A DNA stretch of 64,000 nt, taken from the NCBI RefSeq assembly GCF_042646165.1, contig NZ_JBHRTC010000011.1. One strand, given 5' to 3'. Shown here piece after piece: positions 48,186 through 55,921 of the stretch. Position 1 is the first letter of the stretch, and every line of letters starts with the position of its first letter. Source of the stretch: Microbaculum marinum (GTDB taxonomy: Bacteria; Pseudomonadota; Alphaproteobacteria; Rhizobiales; Tepidamorphaceae). The notes below the pieces were generated by a model. The model searched no databases and was not told where the DNA came from. It saw only the letters and a list, made by a program, of their open reading frames with translations. The position numbers were made by a program, and so were the translations under genes.

Positions 48186-48539
48186 ATGGCCTTCGACTAT
48201 GCCTCGGTGCGGGCTACGGCGGACCGACTCATCACCCGGTTCGGCGCCCCGCTCTCCCTGCGGCGCTATGTGACATCGGGCGAGTCCGACAATCCCGTCC
48301 GGACGCCCGAGATCCAGACCATCACGGCGGCCGTCTTCGACTATCGATCGCAGGACATCGACGGCACGGTGATCCTTGCCGGCGACATGTGGGCGCTCGT
48401 CAAGGCGGGCGGGCTGGCGTGGGCGCCGGCGAAGGGGCAGCAGGTCGATCGTGCCGGTGAGACCTGGCGCGTCGAGAGTGCCGAGACGATCAGTCCGGCC
48501 GGCACCAACGTCGTCTGGATCCTGCGGCTCAGGAAGTAG
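48186..48539 (+). CDS. Head closure-type phage protein
   Basis: A 117-residue protein (MAFDYASVRATADRLITRFGAPLSLRRYVTSG...AVFDYRSQDIDGTVILAGDMWALVKAGGL...VWILRLRK) with the beta-rich pattern of small stopper/head-closure proteins. It lies after the adaptor and before a tail-component gene, the usual order. Confidence 0.7.
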   Translation: MAFDYASVRATADRLITRFGAPLSLRRYVTSGESDNPVRTPEIQTITAAVFDYRSQDIDGTVILAGDMWALVKAGGLAWAPAKGQQVDRAGETWRVESAETISPAGTNVVWILRLRK

Positions 48540-48540
48540 G

Positions 48541-48792
48541 ATGGCCGACATCTCCACCATCCACGGCGGCACCGTCCCCGGTGAGCCGGATGCCGACGTC
48601 ATCGAAGATCTGGAGCGCCTGTTGGCGCAGGCCCGCCGGGGAAGCCTCACCGGTTTTGCCTATGCGGCGATCCACCTCGACGGAACAAAGGCGACAGGCT
48701 GGTCGGGGGTGGCTGGAACGCGCGATCCGCTTGCTGCCGGCATCTCGATCCTGCAGGCGCGCTACACCCGGGCGCTGATAGAGGGTGCATGA
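48541..48792 (+). CDS. Small hypothetical protein in the connector operon
   Basis: An 83-residue protein starting at ATG 48541, one base after the previous stop. The sequence DADVIEDLERLLAQARRGSLTGFAYAAIHLDGTKATGWSGVAGTRDPLAAGISILQARYTRALIEG resembles short phage proteins of unknown function in this position. Overlaps the next gene by four bases. Confidence 0.55.
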   Translation: MADISTIHGGTVPGEPDADVIEDLERLLAQARRGSLTGFAYAAIHLDGTKATGWSGVAGTRDPLAAGISILQARYTRALIEGA

Positions 48793-49205
48793 TGGCCGGT
48801 TCCTTTTCCCTCGACGTCTCCCGCTGGGTCGACGGGACCGAAGCAAGGATGGACCTCGTCGTCCGCAAGATCTGCCTCGACCTGTTCACGCGCGTCATCC
48901 TTCGCAGCCCGGTCGACACCGGCCGGTTCCGCGGAAACTGGCAGATCTCCATCGGTGATGTACCCGACGGCGTCCTGGATCTCACCGATCCATCCGGCAG
49001 CGCGACGATCTCGCGGACGACGGCAGAGGCTATCGGTGTTCGCGCCGGCGAGGAAGTGTTCTTCGTGAACAACCTGCCTTACGGCCCGGCCCTGGAGCGA
49101 GGTCACTCGCGGCAGGCGCCGGCGGGTATGGTCGGCGTCACGCTCGTCGAGTTTCAGCAGGTCGTCGAGAAGGCGGCAAACGAGGCCCAGCGCGAGCGGC
49201 GGTAA
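48789..49205 (+). CDS. HK97 gp10-like tail component
   Basis: A 138-residue protein: ILRSPVDTGRFRGNWQISIGDVP, FFVNNLPYGPALERGHSRQAPAGMVGVTLVEFQQVVEKA. This is the pattern of HK97 gp10 neck/tail proteins (SPVDTGrlr..w, Y...iE.Ghs.qaP.Gm). Needed for joining tail to head. Confidence 0.85.
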   Translation: MMAGSFSLDVSRWVDGTEARMDLVVRKICLDLFTRVILRSPVDTGRFRGNWQISIGDVPDGVLDLTDPSGSATISRTTAEAIGVRAGEEVFFVNNLPYGPALERGHSRQAPAGMVGVTLVEFQQVVEKAANEAQRERR

Positions 49206-49636
49206 TGGCGACCTACGACGAGACGAAGGTGCTGAGGGCGCTTGTCGCCTGGCTCAAGACCGTTTCGTTCTCGCCAGCGCTGCCGATCGCGTGGCCGAAC
49301 GTCGACTTCGATCCGCCGAGCGAAGCAACTTGGTTGCGCGCCACCTGGCTGCCGGCCGAGACCGCGCCGGCGACGCTGGGGGAAGGGGGAGAGAACCGGC
49401 ACAGCGGCCTCTTTCAGGTCGATGTCTTCGTTCCTCTCGAAATCGGACACATCGTGCCGACGGAATACGCCGGCGCGATCGCCCGCGCGTTCAAGCGCGG
49501 ATCGGACTTCACCTCTGACGGAGTGACCGTGCGCGTCGTCACCCCGCCATCCGTGCTCACCGGTTACAAGCAGCCCCCTTGGTACGGGGTGCCGGTGCGC
49601 ATCCGCTACTTCGCGGACATTCCAAACCCGTCCTAG
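49205..49636 (+). CDS. Tail terminator-like protein (DUF4128 type)
   Basis: A 143-residue protein with VLRALVAWLKTVSF, PIAWPNVDFDPPSEATWLRATWLP, GLFQVDVFVPLEIG and GVPVRIRYFADIPNP. The order and beta pattern match tail terminator proteins, which stop tube growth. It overlaps the gp10-like gene by one base. Confidence 0.8.
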   Translation: MATYDETKVLRALVAWLKTVSFSPALPIAWPNVDFDPPSEATWLRATWLPAETAPATLGEGGENRHSGLFQVDVFVPLEIGHIVPTEYAGAIARAFKRGSDFTSDGVTVRVVTPPSVLTGYKQPPWYGVPVRIRYFADIPNPS

Positions 49637-49646
49637 GAGACCCGTC

Positions 49647-50561
49647 ATGACCAACGCCACCGGAGCCCGGCATGGGCTCTCCTATGTCGCCGAGTCCGTG
49701 TTCGGCACGACGCCCGGCCCGTCGCCCGCGCCCTCGATGCTGCGCTTCCGCTACACGGGCACGACGCTGAACGCGGCCAAGGACAGCTTCGTGTCCCAGG
49801 AGGTCCGCGAGGATCGGCAGATCGTCGATGCCCGCCACGGCGCAAAGCGACCGGCCGGGAATATGGCCTTCGAGCTCAGCTACGGCGCCTTCGATGACTG
49901 GCTCGAGGGCGCGCTGTTCGGCGCATGGTCGACGAACGTTCTCAAGGTCGGGACCACGCCGAAATCGTTCTCCGTCGAGCGCCGTTTCACCGACATCAAC
50001 AAGTACCTCGTCTTCGCCGGTGTGATGGTGAACACTTTTAGCCTGCAGGCCCGGCCCAACGGCATGATCACCGGGTCGTTCGACGTGCTCGCCGCGGACG
50101 TGGCGAAGGGGCTGGCATCGCTCGGCACGCCTTCCGACGTCGCGACCAACGCGCCGTTCGACGCGATCTCCGGCGCGATCAGCGAGGGCGGCTCGCCGAG
50201 CGCGATCGTCACCGGCGTCGACCTCAACCTGAACAACAACCTGGCGCCGGACTTCGTCATCGGCTCGGCCACGGCGCCGACGATCGACGCCGGTCGATCC
50301 AACCTCACCGGCAACGTGACGGCGCGGTTCCCGAACTTCGATCTCCTCGACAAGTTCCTGGACGAGACGGAGTCGGAACTTTCCTTCGCGCTGCAGGACC
50401 CTGCGGGCAACCAGCTCCAGTTCGACATTCCCCGCATCAAGTACACGGGCGGCGAAATTCCCCACGACACCGAGCAGTCGCTGACCCTGACCCTGCCGTG
50501 GCAGGGGCTGAGGGACGAGTCGGAATCCACCAACTTCAAGATCACGAGGACCCCTGCCTGA
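49647..50561 (+). CDS. Major tail (tube) protein
   Basis: A 304-residue protein: RHGLSYVAESVFGTTPGPSPAPSMLRFRYTGTTLN and VSQEVREDRQIVDARHGAKRPAGNMAFELSYGAFDDWLEGALFG. The pattern matches the phage tail tube family of this tail type. It polymerises into the tail tube, followed by the tail chaperones. Confidence 0.85.
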   Translation: MTNATGARHGLSYVAESVFGTTPGPSPAPSMLRFRYTGTTLNAAKDSFVSQEVREDRQIVDARHGAKRPAGNMAFELSYGAFDDWLEGALFGAWSTNVLKVGTTPKSFSVERRFTDINKYLVFAGVMVNTFSLQARPNGMITGSFDVLAADVAKGLASLGTPSDVATNAPFDAISGAISEGGSPSAIVTGVDLNLNNNLAPDFVIGSATAPTIDAGRSNLTGNVTARFPNFDLLDKFLDETESELSFALQDPAGNQLQFDIPRIKYTGGEIPHDTEQSLTLTLPWQGLRDESESTNFKITRTPA

Positions 50562-51016
50562 TGACGCAGAAGACCAAGAAGCCGGCTGCGCCAGTGGAGG
50601 CGCCGCCGAAAGCGCCGCCGAAAGCGCCGCCCGACCTCTCAACGTTCGACATACTCGCGTCCAACCAGGAGGCGGGCGAGGAGATCGAGATCCGGCACCC
50701 GGCCACGGGCAACAAGCTCGACGTCCACATCCGGATGGCCGGTCCGGACTCCGAGTTGCAGAAGCAGGCTCGTCGCTGGGTCGTCGACAGCCGGTCGGAC
50801 CGCGGCCTCAACCGGCCGATGACGGACAAGGAACTTGACGAGGAGAGCGCGGAGATGCTCGCCAGGATGACCGTCACCTGGCGCAACGTCGTGATCGACG
50901 GGCAGAAGATCGGCTTCTCTACCGAGGCGGCGAAGAGCCTCTACCTGCGCTTTCCCTTCATCCGGGAGCAGGTCGATCACTTCGCCGGGCGGCGCGCAAA
51001 TTTCATGAAGGCCTGA
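50561..51016 (+). CDS. Tail assembly chaperone (gpG-like), frameshift donor
   Basis: A 151-residue protein starting in a TGATG overlap. After a proline/lysine-rich start (KPAAPVEAPPKAPPKAPP) it has EIEIRHPATGNKLDVHIRMAGPDSELQKQARRWVVDSRSDRG and IREQVDHFAGRRANFMK. It lies directly after the tube gene and before the tape measure, as gpG does in lambda. The slippery site AAATTTC at 50998 near its end can shift ribosomes to the next frame, making a G-T type fusion. Confidence 0.75.
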   Translation: MTQKTKKPAAPVEAPPKAPPKAPPDLSTFDILASNQEAGEEIEIRHPATGNKLDVHIRMAGPDSELQKQARRWVVDSRSDRGLNRPMTDKELDEESAEMLARMTVTWRNVVIDGQKIGFSTEAAKSLYLRFPFIREQVDHFAGRRANFMKA

Positions 51017-51055
51017 TCCGGATACTTTGCGCCGCCTTGGAGGCGCGGATCAGGC
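50998..51055 (+). promoter_or_regulatory. Predicted -1 ribosomal frameshift site (slippery heptamer plus hairpin)
   Basis: A AAT TTC (50998-51004) fits the X-XXY-YYZ rule in the frame of the gpG-like gene. After a 6-base spacer, GCCTGATCCG (51011-51020) pairs perfectly with CGGATCAGGC (51046-51055), a 10-bp stem with a 25-base loop that also hides the gpG-like stop codon. The -1 frame is open from 51004 to 51351. This is the expected set of signals for a programmed -1 frameshift in tail chaperone genes. Confidence 0.85.
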
Positions 51056-51351
51056 TCGACCGACCCCGTGATGACGGAACCACGCTGCGCGATCACCTGG
51101 TCTCCTACTGGCGGCAGACGGGCGACAAGCCGGGCGAGCTTCTGGAGCCCGACATTCCGCCGGCGGGGCAGCACATCTGGGTCTGGTTCTGGGAGTTGCT
51201 CGGGGTCAAGGGGCCGGGGCCGCTGTCGCTCGGTGATGTCAAGACCTGGTCGGACCTGATGCAGCGGGACATTCAGCCTTGGGAGGTTGTTTGCCTGTTT
51301 CGGATGGATGCCGAGCGGATGAAGCAGTGGCAAGTCAACGACGGGGAATGA
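51004..51351 (+). CDS. Tail chaperone frameshift product (gpT-like), read by -1 shift
   Basis: A 115-codon extension with no ribosome site and only a weak TTG (51037) inside. It is probably translated only as a fusion: 148 residues of the gpG-like protein plus HEGLIRILCAALEARIRLDRP and 94 more (263 in all). Conserved-looking parts are HLVSYWRQTGDKPGELLEPDIPPAGQHIWVWFWELL and SDLMQRDIQPWEVVCLFRMD. It would bind the tape measure during tail assembly. Confidence 0.75.
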   Translation, partial: HEGLIRILCAALEARIRLDRPRDDGTTLRDHLVSYWRQTGDKPGELLEPDIPPAGQHIWVWFWELLGVKGPGPLSLGDVKTWSDLMQRDIQPWEVVCLFRMDAERMKQWQVNDGE

Positions 51352-51721
51352 ACTCCCCGATCGTCAGGATGTCGTTTGCCTCCTCGATGACGTCCTCCGG
51401 CATCTCGTAGCCCAACCGATCGAGACGGACGAGCCGCAGATCGTCGAGGGCCGCGAAGTAGCAGTCCATCGTCTTGCCAGATCGGCCGATGCCGATGTCG
51501 TCGGTACTGTACTTCAGCGTCACGCGCGGCTTTCCGACTTCAGTGAAGTCGATCACGTCGACGCGCTCGCAAGTTGCCGGTTGCTCGGCGAGCTTGCCGG
51601 CGAGGTACTCGCAGGCCGCCGCCTGCGGCGTCAGATCGTTTGCCTTTCCTTCCCCCGAAATCGCCAAGACGGCTATCAGGAGCACGACCGGTATGACAAC
51701 CGATCTGGCGCGGCTCGGCAT
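51335..51721 (-). CDS. Antisense secreted protein (possible lysogenic moron)
   Basis: A 128-residue protein on the strand opposite the tail genes. ATG 51721 has GGGAG upstream. A signal peptide (MPSRARSVVIPVVLLIAVLAISGEGKA) is followed by LTPQAAACEYLAGKLAEQPATCERVDVIDFTEVGKPRVTLKYSTDDIGI and YEMPEDVIEEANDILTIGEF. Its 5' end overlaps the tape measure start by 29 bases and its 3' end overlaps the chaperone by 17. Function unknown; probably a surface or periplasmic factor of the lysogen. Confidence 0.6.
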   Translation of the reverse strand: MPSRARSVVIPVVLLIAVLAISGEGKANDLTPQAAACEYLAGKLAEQPATCERVDVIDFTEVGKPRVTLKYSTDDIGIGRSGKTMDCYFAALDDLRLVRLDRLGYEMPEDVIEEANDILTIGEFIPRR

Positions 51722-54527
51722 TGTCGTCGACTCCCGTTCGGTTCGCACTGCGTCCGGCGATTTGAGGTCGTTCGAACGTACCGCTGTCGGTGCGGAAACC
51801 GCAACTGGCCGCATGCAGCGCCAGTTCGGCGCCACGACCTTGGCGCTGCGGGCGATGGCGGCCGCCGCCGGCGCGGCGACCGGCATCCTGATCGGGGATC
51901 TCGCGACCCGAGGGCTGCGGGAGTTCGCCGCGTTCGAACAGGGGATGAAGAACGTCGGCGCCGTCTCGGGCGCGACGGCCGAGGAACTGCGAAGGCTCGA
52001 CAATGCGGCTCTGAGCGCTGCCGCCTCGACCCGTTTCGATCCGGGCCAGACGACCGAGGCGCTGTACGCCCTTGCCTCGTCCGGGCAGGCGGCCAACGAG
52101 CAGATCGCCACGCTGCCGAACGTCCTGAACCTCGCGGAGGCGGGGCAGGCCGACCTTGCGCAGAGCACGGAACTGCTGACGTCGACGCTCAATCAGTTCG
52201 GGCTGTCGGCCGGCGAGTCGACGCGCGTTGCCGACGTCTTCGTCGCGTCGATCGGTGCATCGGCACTGAACGTGAACAGGCTCCAGGTCGCCTTCCGAAA
52301 CGTGGGGCCGACCGCTGCCGCGCTCAACCAGACGCTCGAAGGTACGACCGCAGCCGTCGGCCTGTTGACCTCCGCGTTCGGCAACGGCGAGCGGGCCGGC
52401 ACGGGGCTTCGGGCGCTGTTCAACGAATTGCCGCAGCGGGCTTCCGACCTCGGCGTCTCGATCTACAACGCCAGCGGTCAGTTGCAGCCGCTCGTCGACA
52501 TCATCGAGCAGATGGAGGAGCGCGGCATCGACGGCGCCGCGGCCGTCCGTCTGTTCGGCGCCGAGGCCGGACCGGCGCTTGCGGCGCTCCTCAAGCAAGG
52601 CTCTGGCGCGTTGCGCCAGATGGAAGGCGACATCCAGTCGACTGGACAGGCCGCGCAGACCGCCAGCAAGCAACTCGATACCCTTCAAGGCGACCTGGAC
52701 GGGCTGAGCAGCGCCGTCCAGGCGGCGCTCGTGGGGATCGGCCGCGCGGAAAGCGGGGTCGCCCGGATTGGCATCCAGACCGCCACCAACCTGGTCCGCT
52801 ATTGGGCCGGCTACGGCGATACCCTCGGCGAAGCCGAGCAGGCGACGGCGCTTCTGGCCAATTCGATCACGACGCTCGCTTCGGTCGGCGGGCTCGCGCT
52901 TCTCGGCCGATCGCTCGCCACCGTCTCGAGGGCCACCGCTACCTACGTTGCCGGCGTCGTCTCGGCGGCCAAGGGCGCCCGCGAGGCGGCGATTGCCGAG
53001 CAGGCAGCGGCTGCCAGCCGTCTGCGCCATGCCGAGGCTGCCTTCGCCGCCGCGCGCGCGAACGCCGCGCTGGGCGCGAGCTATGCGGCGGTGAGCCGCG
53101 AACTGCTCGCAGCACGTACCGCCATGACGGCGGCCGATGCCGCGCTCGCCCGCACGACGGCGACCGCGACCGCTGCGACCGTTGCTACCCGGGCGCTCGG
53201 TGGCGCGATGGCGCTCCTCGGTGGGCCGGTCGGGATCGCCCTGATCGCCGCCTACGGGATCTACACGCTCGCCACGCGGCAGACGCAGGCGCAGGAAGCG
53301 GCCCAGGCCCACGCAACGGCCATGGCGACGCTCCAGCAGCGCATCTCCGCCGTCACTGGCGCATCGGCCGAAGCACGCGCCGAACTGGAGCGCTCGATCC
53401 GCGTCGACATCGCCAAGGCGAAGATCGCGCTTGAGGTCGCCGAGGCCGAGCGGGAGAAGGCGCGGGCGATCGTAGAAGGCCAGATCCGCGGCCGCGTTCG
53501 GGACCCCGAGGTCGCCCAGGGCATCATCGACAAGCAGTTGGGGACTTCGCTCTCCCTGTTCAGCGAGAATGTCGATCTGCAGCGCCAGCGGATTGCCGAT
53601 CTGGAGGCCTCGCTCGGACTACTCGGCAGCGCGGCTGCTTCAGTGGCTCCGATCGTCGTCACGCCTTTCGAGGTGATGGACGAAGCGGCGACCAAAGCGA
53701 AGGCTGCAGTCGACGACGTTATCGCTTCGCTGCAATTCGAACTCGACCAGCTTGGCCGTACATCTCGCGAGCAGGAGATCTACAACGCCCTCAAGGAGGC
53801 CGGGGTAGAGAGGAACACTGCTTACGGTCAGTCCATCTCCGATCTGGCCGGACGGCTCTATGACCAGCGCGAAGCCGCCAGCGCTGCTGCGGCGGCACAG
53901 CAGGGCCTCGAGTCGGCCGTCGAGAACCTTGGAAGCGCCGGCATCGACGCGCTGGCGGGGTTGCTCGACAGAACGACGACATGGGAGGCGGCGGCGACGC
54001 GCCTGATCCCTATCGTTGTCGAACTGATCAAGCAGTTCATCCTGCTCCAGAGCGCGAGCGGTGTACTCAGCGCTGCCACCGGCACCCCGTTGAACATCAC
54101 CCCGGGACCCGGCTTCGCGACGAAGATCGCACATCAAGGCGCCATCGTCGGGCAGTCGGCGACGCCGTCGAAGATCGTCCATCCTGCGGTCTTCGCGAAT
54201 GCACCCAGGATGCACGGCGGCGGCATCGCCGGCGACGAGGTCCCGGTGATCGCCAAGAAAGGCGAGGTGATCGGTTGGCCCGCGCAGATGGCGGCTGCGT
54301 TCGGCGGGCAGAAAGGGACGATGGTCGTCATCAACGAGGCCCCGGGCGGTGACAAGGCGGAGGTCAGCGAGGGTGACGACGGATCCGTCATCATCAACAT
54401 GAGGCGCATGGTCGACGACACGGTCGCGGAGTCGATCCACAACAGGGGCGCGGCGGGGCGGGCGCTTGAAAGCACCTATCCCGGGGGCAGCCGGGTTCGC
54501 GGTATTCGCCGCCGGAGGTCCGCATGA
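51693..54527 (+). CDS. Tape measure protein
   Basis: A 944-residue protein starting at ATG 51693 (AGGAGC upstream). It has VDSRSVRTASGDLRSFERTAVGAETATG, the tape-measure opening ARL...VDS, EFAAFEQGMKNVGAVSGATAEELRRL and SSGQAANEQIATLPNVLNLAEAGQADLAQSTELLTSTLNQFGLSAGESTRVADVF, the tape measure core. Central alanine-rich helices and hydrophobic segments (LIAAYGIYTLA) follow. Length sets tail length, around 130-150 nm by the usual ratio. Ends in GGGIAGDEVPVIAKKGEVI. Confidence 0.92.
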   Translation: MTTDLARLGIVVDSRSVRTASGDLRSFERTAVGAETATGRMQRQFGATTLALRAMAAAAGAATGILIGDLATRGLREFAAFEQGMKNVGAVSGATAEELRRLDNAALSAAASTRFDPGQTTEALYALASSGQAANEQIATLPNVLNLAEAGQADLAQSTELLTSTLNQFGLSAGESTRVADVFVASIGASALNVNRLQVAFRNVGPTAAALNQTLEGTTAAVGLLTSAFGNGERAGTGLRALFNELPQRASDLGVSIYNASGQLQPLVDIIEQMEERGIDGAAAVRLFGAEAGPALAALLKQGSGALRQMEGDIQSTGQAAQTASKQLDTLQGDLDGLSSAVQAALVGIGRAESGVARIGIQTATNLVRYWAGYGDTLGEAEQATALLANSITTLASVGGLALLGRSLATVSRATATYVAGVVSAAKGAREAAIAEQAAAASRLRHAEAAFAAARANAALGASYAAVSRELLAARTAMTAADAALARTTATATAATVATRALGGAMALLGGPVGIALIAAYGIYTLATRQTQAQEAAQAHATAMATLQQRISAVTGASAEARAELERSIRVDIAKAKIALEVAEAEREKARAIVEGQIRGRVRDPEVAQGIIDKQLGTSLSLFSENVDLQRQRIADLEASLGLLGSAAASVAPIVVTPFEVMDEAATKAKAAVDDVIASLQFELDQLGRTSREQEIYNALKEAGVERNTAYGQSISDLAGRLYDQREAASAAAAAQQGLESAVENLGSAGIDALAGLLDRTTTWEAAATRLIPIVVELIKQFILLQSASGVLSAATGTPLNITPGPGFATKIAHQGAIVGQSATPSKIVHPAVFANAPRMHGGGIAGDEVPVIAKKGEVIGWPAQMAAAFGGQKGTMVVINEAPGGDKAEVSEGDDGSVIINMRRMVDDTVAESIHNRGAAGRALESTYPGGSRVRGIRRRRSA

Positions 54528-54889
54528 CGGAAACCTGGCCGAACGGTCTTTCGTATAGGCCGGTTTCGGGTTCGATGACGCGCGCGAAGCCGTTCCGAAC
54601 CCCGAACCGGACGGACATGGAAGCCGGCAACGTCCGAGGTCGGCGCAGCGCGACCAAGCGCATTTCGACGATCAAGTTCGACCTGAAGCTGTCGAATGCG
54701 GAGTTCCTGGTTTTCGACGCCTTCGTATGGCGAACGCTCGTCGACGGCACCCTGCCGTTCACCATGCCCATCTGGACCGGAGCTGCCTACGCGACGCGAA
54801 CCTGCAAGTTCGCCGAGGATCCGCAGGACAACCCGCGTGACGGATTCGATCACATCGTCTCGCTGACCCTCGACGTTGAGGATTATTGA
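54524..54889 (+). CDS. Minor tail protein (gpM-like)
   Basis: A 121-residue protein starting in an ATGA overlap with the tape measure: WPNGLSYRPVSGSMTRAKPFRTPNRTDMEAGNVRGRRSATKRISTIKFDLKLSNAEF and GFDHIVSLTLDVEDY. Its position between tape measure and DUF1833 gene fits lambda gpM-type tail tip proteins. Confidence 0.7.
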   Translation: MTETWPNGLSYRPVSGSMTRAKPFRTPNRTDMEAGNVRGRRSATKRISTIKFDLKLSNAEFLVFDAFVWRTLVDGTLPFTMPIWTGAAYATRTCKFAEDPQDNPRDGFDHIVSLTLDVEDY

Positions 54890-54892
54890 ACC

Positions 54893-55459
54893 GTGCCGCA
54901 GTTCACCGACGAGGATCTGCGGGAGATTTACGCCTCGGCGCCAGTCGACGAATACGAACTGATCACGCTGGAACTCATCCACGCGACATTCGAGGCGCCG
55001 GGCGGAGGCCCCGATTCGATCAGGATCGCCCTCGACGACCAGGATTGGGACCTCCCCATCGAGGACAATGCTCCGCTGTTCGGGGGGCAGACGAAGACCT
55101 TTGAGGCGCTGGCGCTCGACGTGACGATGCCCGCGCAGGAGGAGGGCTCGCTCGGCGAGATGGAAATTGCAATCGACAACGTGCCCCAGCAGTACATGAA
55201 CCGACTTCGGAGAGCGGTGACCGTGCGGAGCCCCGCCAGCGTCATCTGCCGCAAGTATATCCTGCATCACGATACCGACACCGGAGACTACACCCTGGCG
55301 AGCACCGACGGCCCCGTCGAGAAAATTGACCAGCTTTCCATCAAGAGGGTTCGCGGCACGACTCTCCGGCTCACTTCCACGGCGCGCTTCGTCGACATCC
55401 TGAACACTTCAGTCCCCCGGCGCATCTTCACGCGGGACGGTTTTCCGGGGCTGTTCTGA
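54893..55459 (+). CDS. DUF1833 minor tail protein (gpL-like)
   Basis: A 188-residue protein starting at GTG 54893. ELITLELIHATFEAP, DQDWDLPIEDNAPLFGGQTKTFEALALDVTMPAQEEGSLGEMEIAIDNV matches DUF1833, the tail tip protein family of siphoviruses. Followed directly by the NlpC protease gene. Confidence 0.85.
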   Translation: MPQFTDEDLREIYASAPVDEYELITLELIHATFEAPGGGPDSIRIALDDQDWDLPIEDNAPLFGGQTKTFEALALDVTMPAQEEGSLGEMEIAIDNVPQQYMNRLRRAVTVRSPASVICRKYILHHDTDTGDYTLASTDGPVEKIDQLSIKRVRGTTLRLTSTARFVDILNTSVPRRIFTRDGFPGLF

Positions 55460-55917
55460 TGCGCGACCGCCCGGATCGCGCTGCCTTCATCAAGTCGGTG
55501 GTAGGAAAGCCGTACAGGCTGGGGGGGCAGGGACCAGACGAGTTCGACTGCTACGGGCTGACCCGGTACGTGCAGCGGAACTTGTTCGGCCGAGATATGC
55601 CGTTGTTCCAGGCGCCCGAGCACATCGGCCTGCAGGCGATCGCCGGGTTCCTGCAGGTTCACCCAGAGCGGCGCAATTGGCGCCCCGTCTCCAAGCCGGT
55701 CGATGGCGCGATCGTCTCCATGTTCAAGCAGAACATCGGCCATCACGTGGGGACTTGGTTGCGCGAGGACGGGGGCGTGATCCTGCATACGGTCGGCGGC
55801 GGGGAGGCGGGCGACAAGCCAGACACTTCGATGGGCGTCGTTGTCGACAACGTGTTCCGCATGAAAGTGCCGCCCAAGTGCTGGACGGCCTTCAAATACT
55901 ACATCCCGAGAGACTGA
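55459..55917 (+). CDS. NlpC/P60 tail peptidase (gpK-like)
   Basis: A 152-residue cysteine peptidase. Catalytic C31 in DEFDCYGLTRYV; histidine in IGHHVGTWL (H95/H96) and a third polar position near VILHTV. It probably cuts peptidoglycan as the tail penetrates. Overlaps the DUF1833 gene by one base (TGATG). Confidence 0.88.
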   Translation: MRDRPDRAAFIKSVVGKPYRLGGQGPDEFDCYGLTRYVQRNLFGRDMPLFQAPEHIGLQAIAGFLQVHPERRNWRPVSKPVDGAIVSMFKQNIGHHVGTWLREDGGVILHTVGGGEAGDKPDTSMGVVVDNVFRMKVPPKCWTAFKYYIPRD

Positions 55918-55921
55918 ACAT

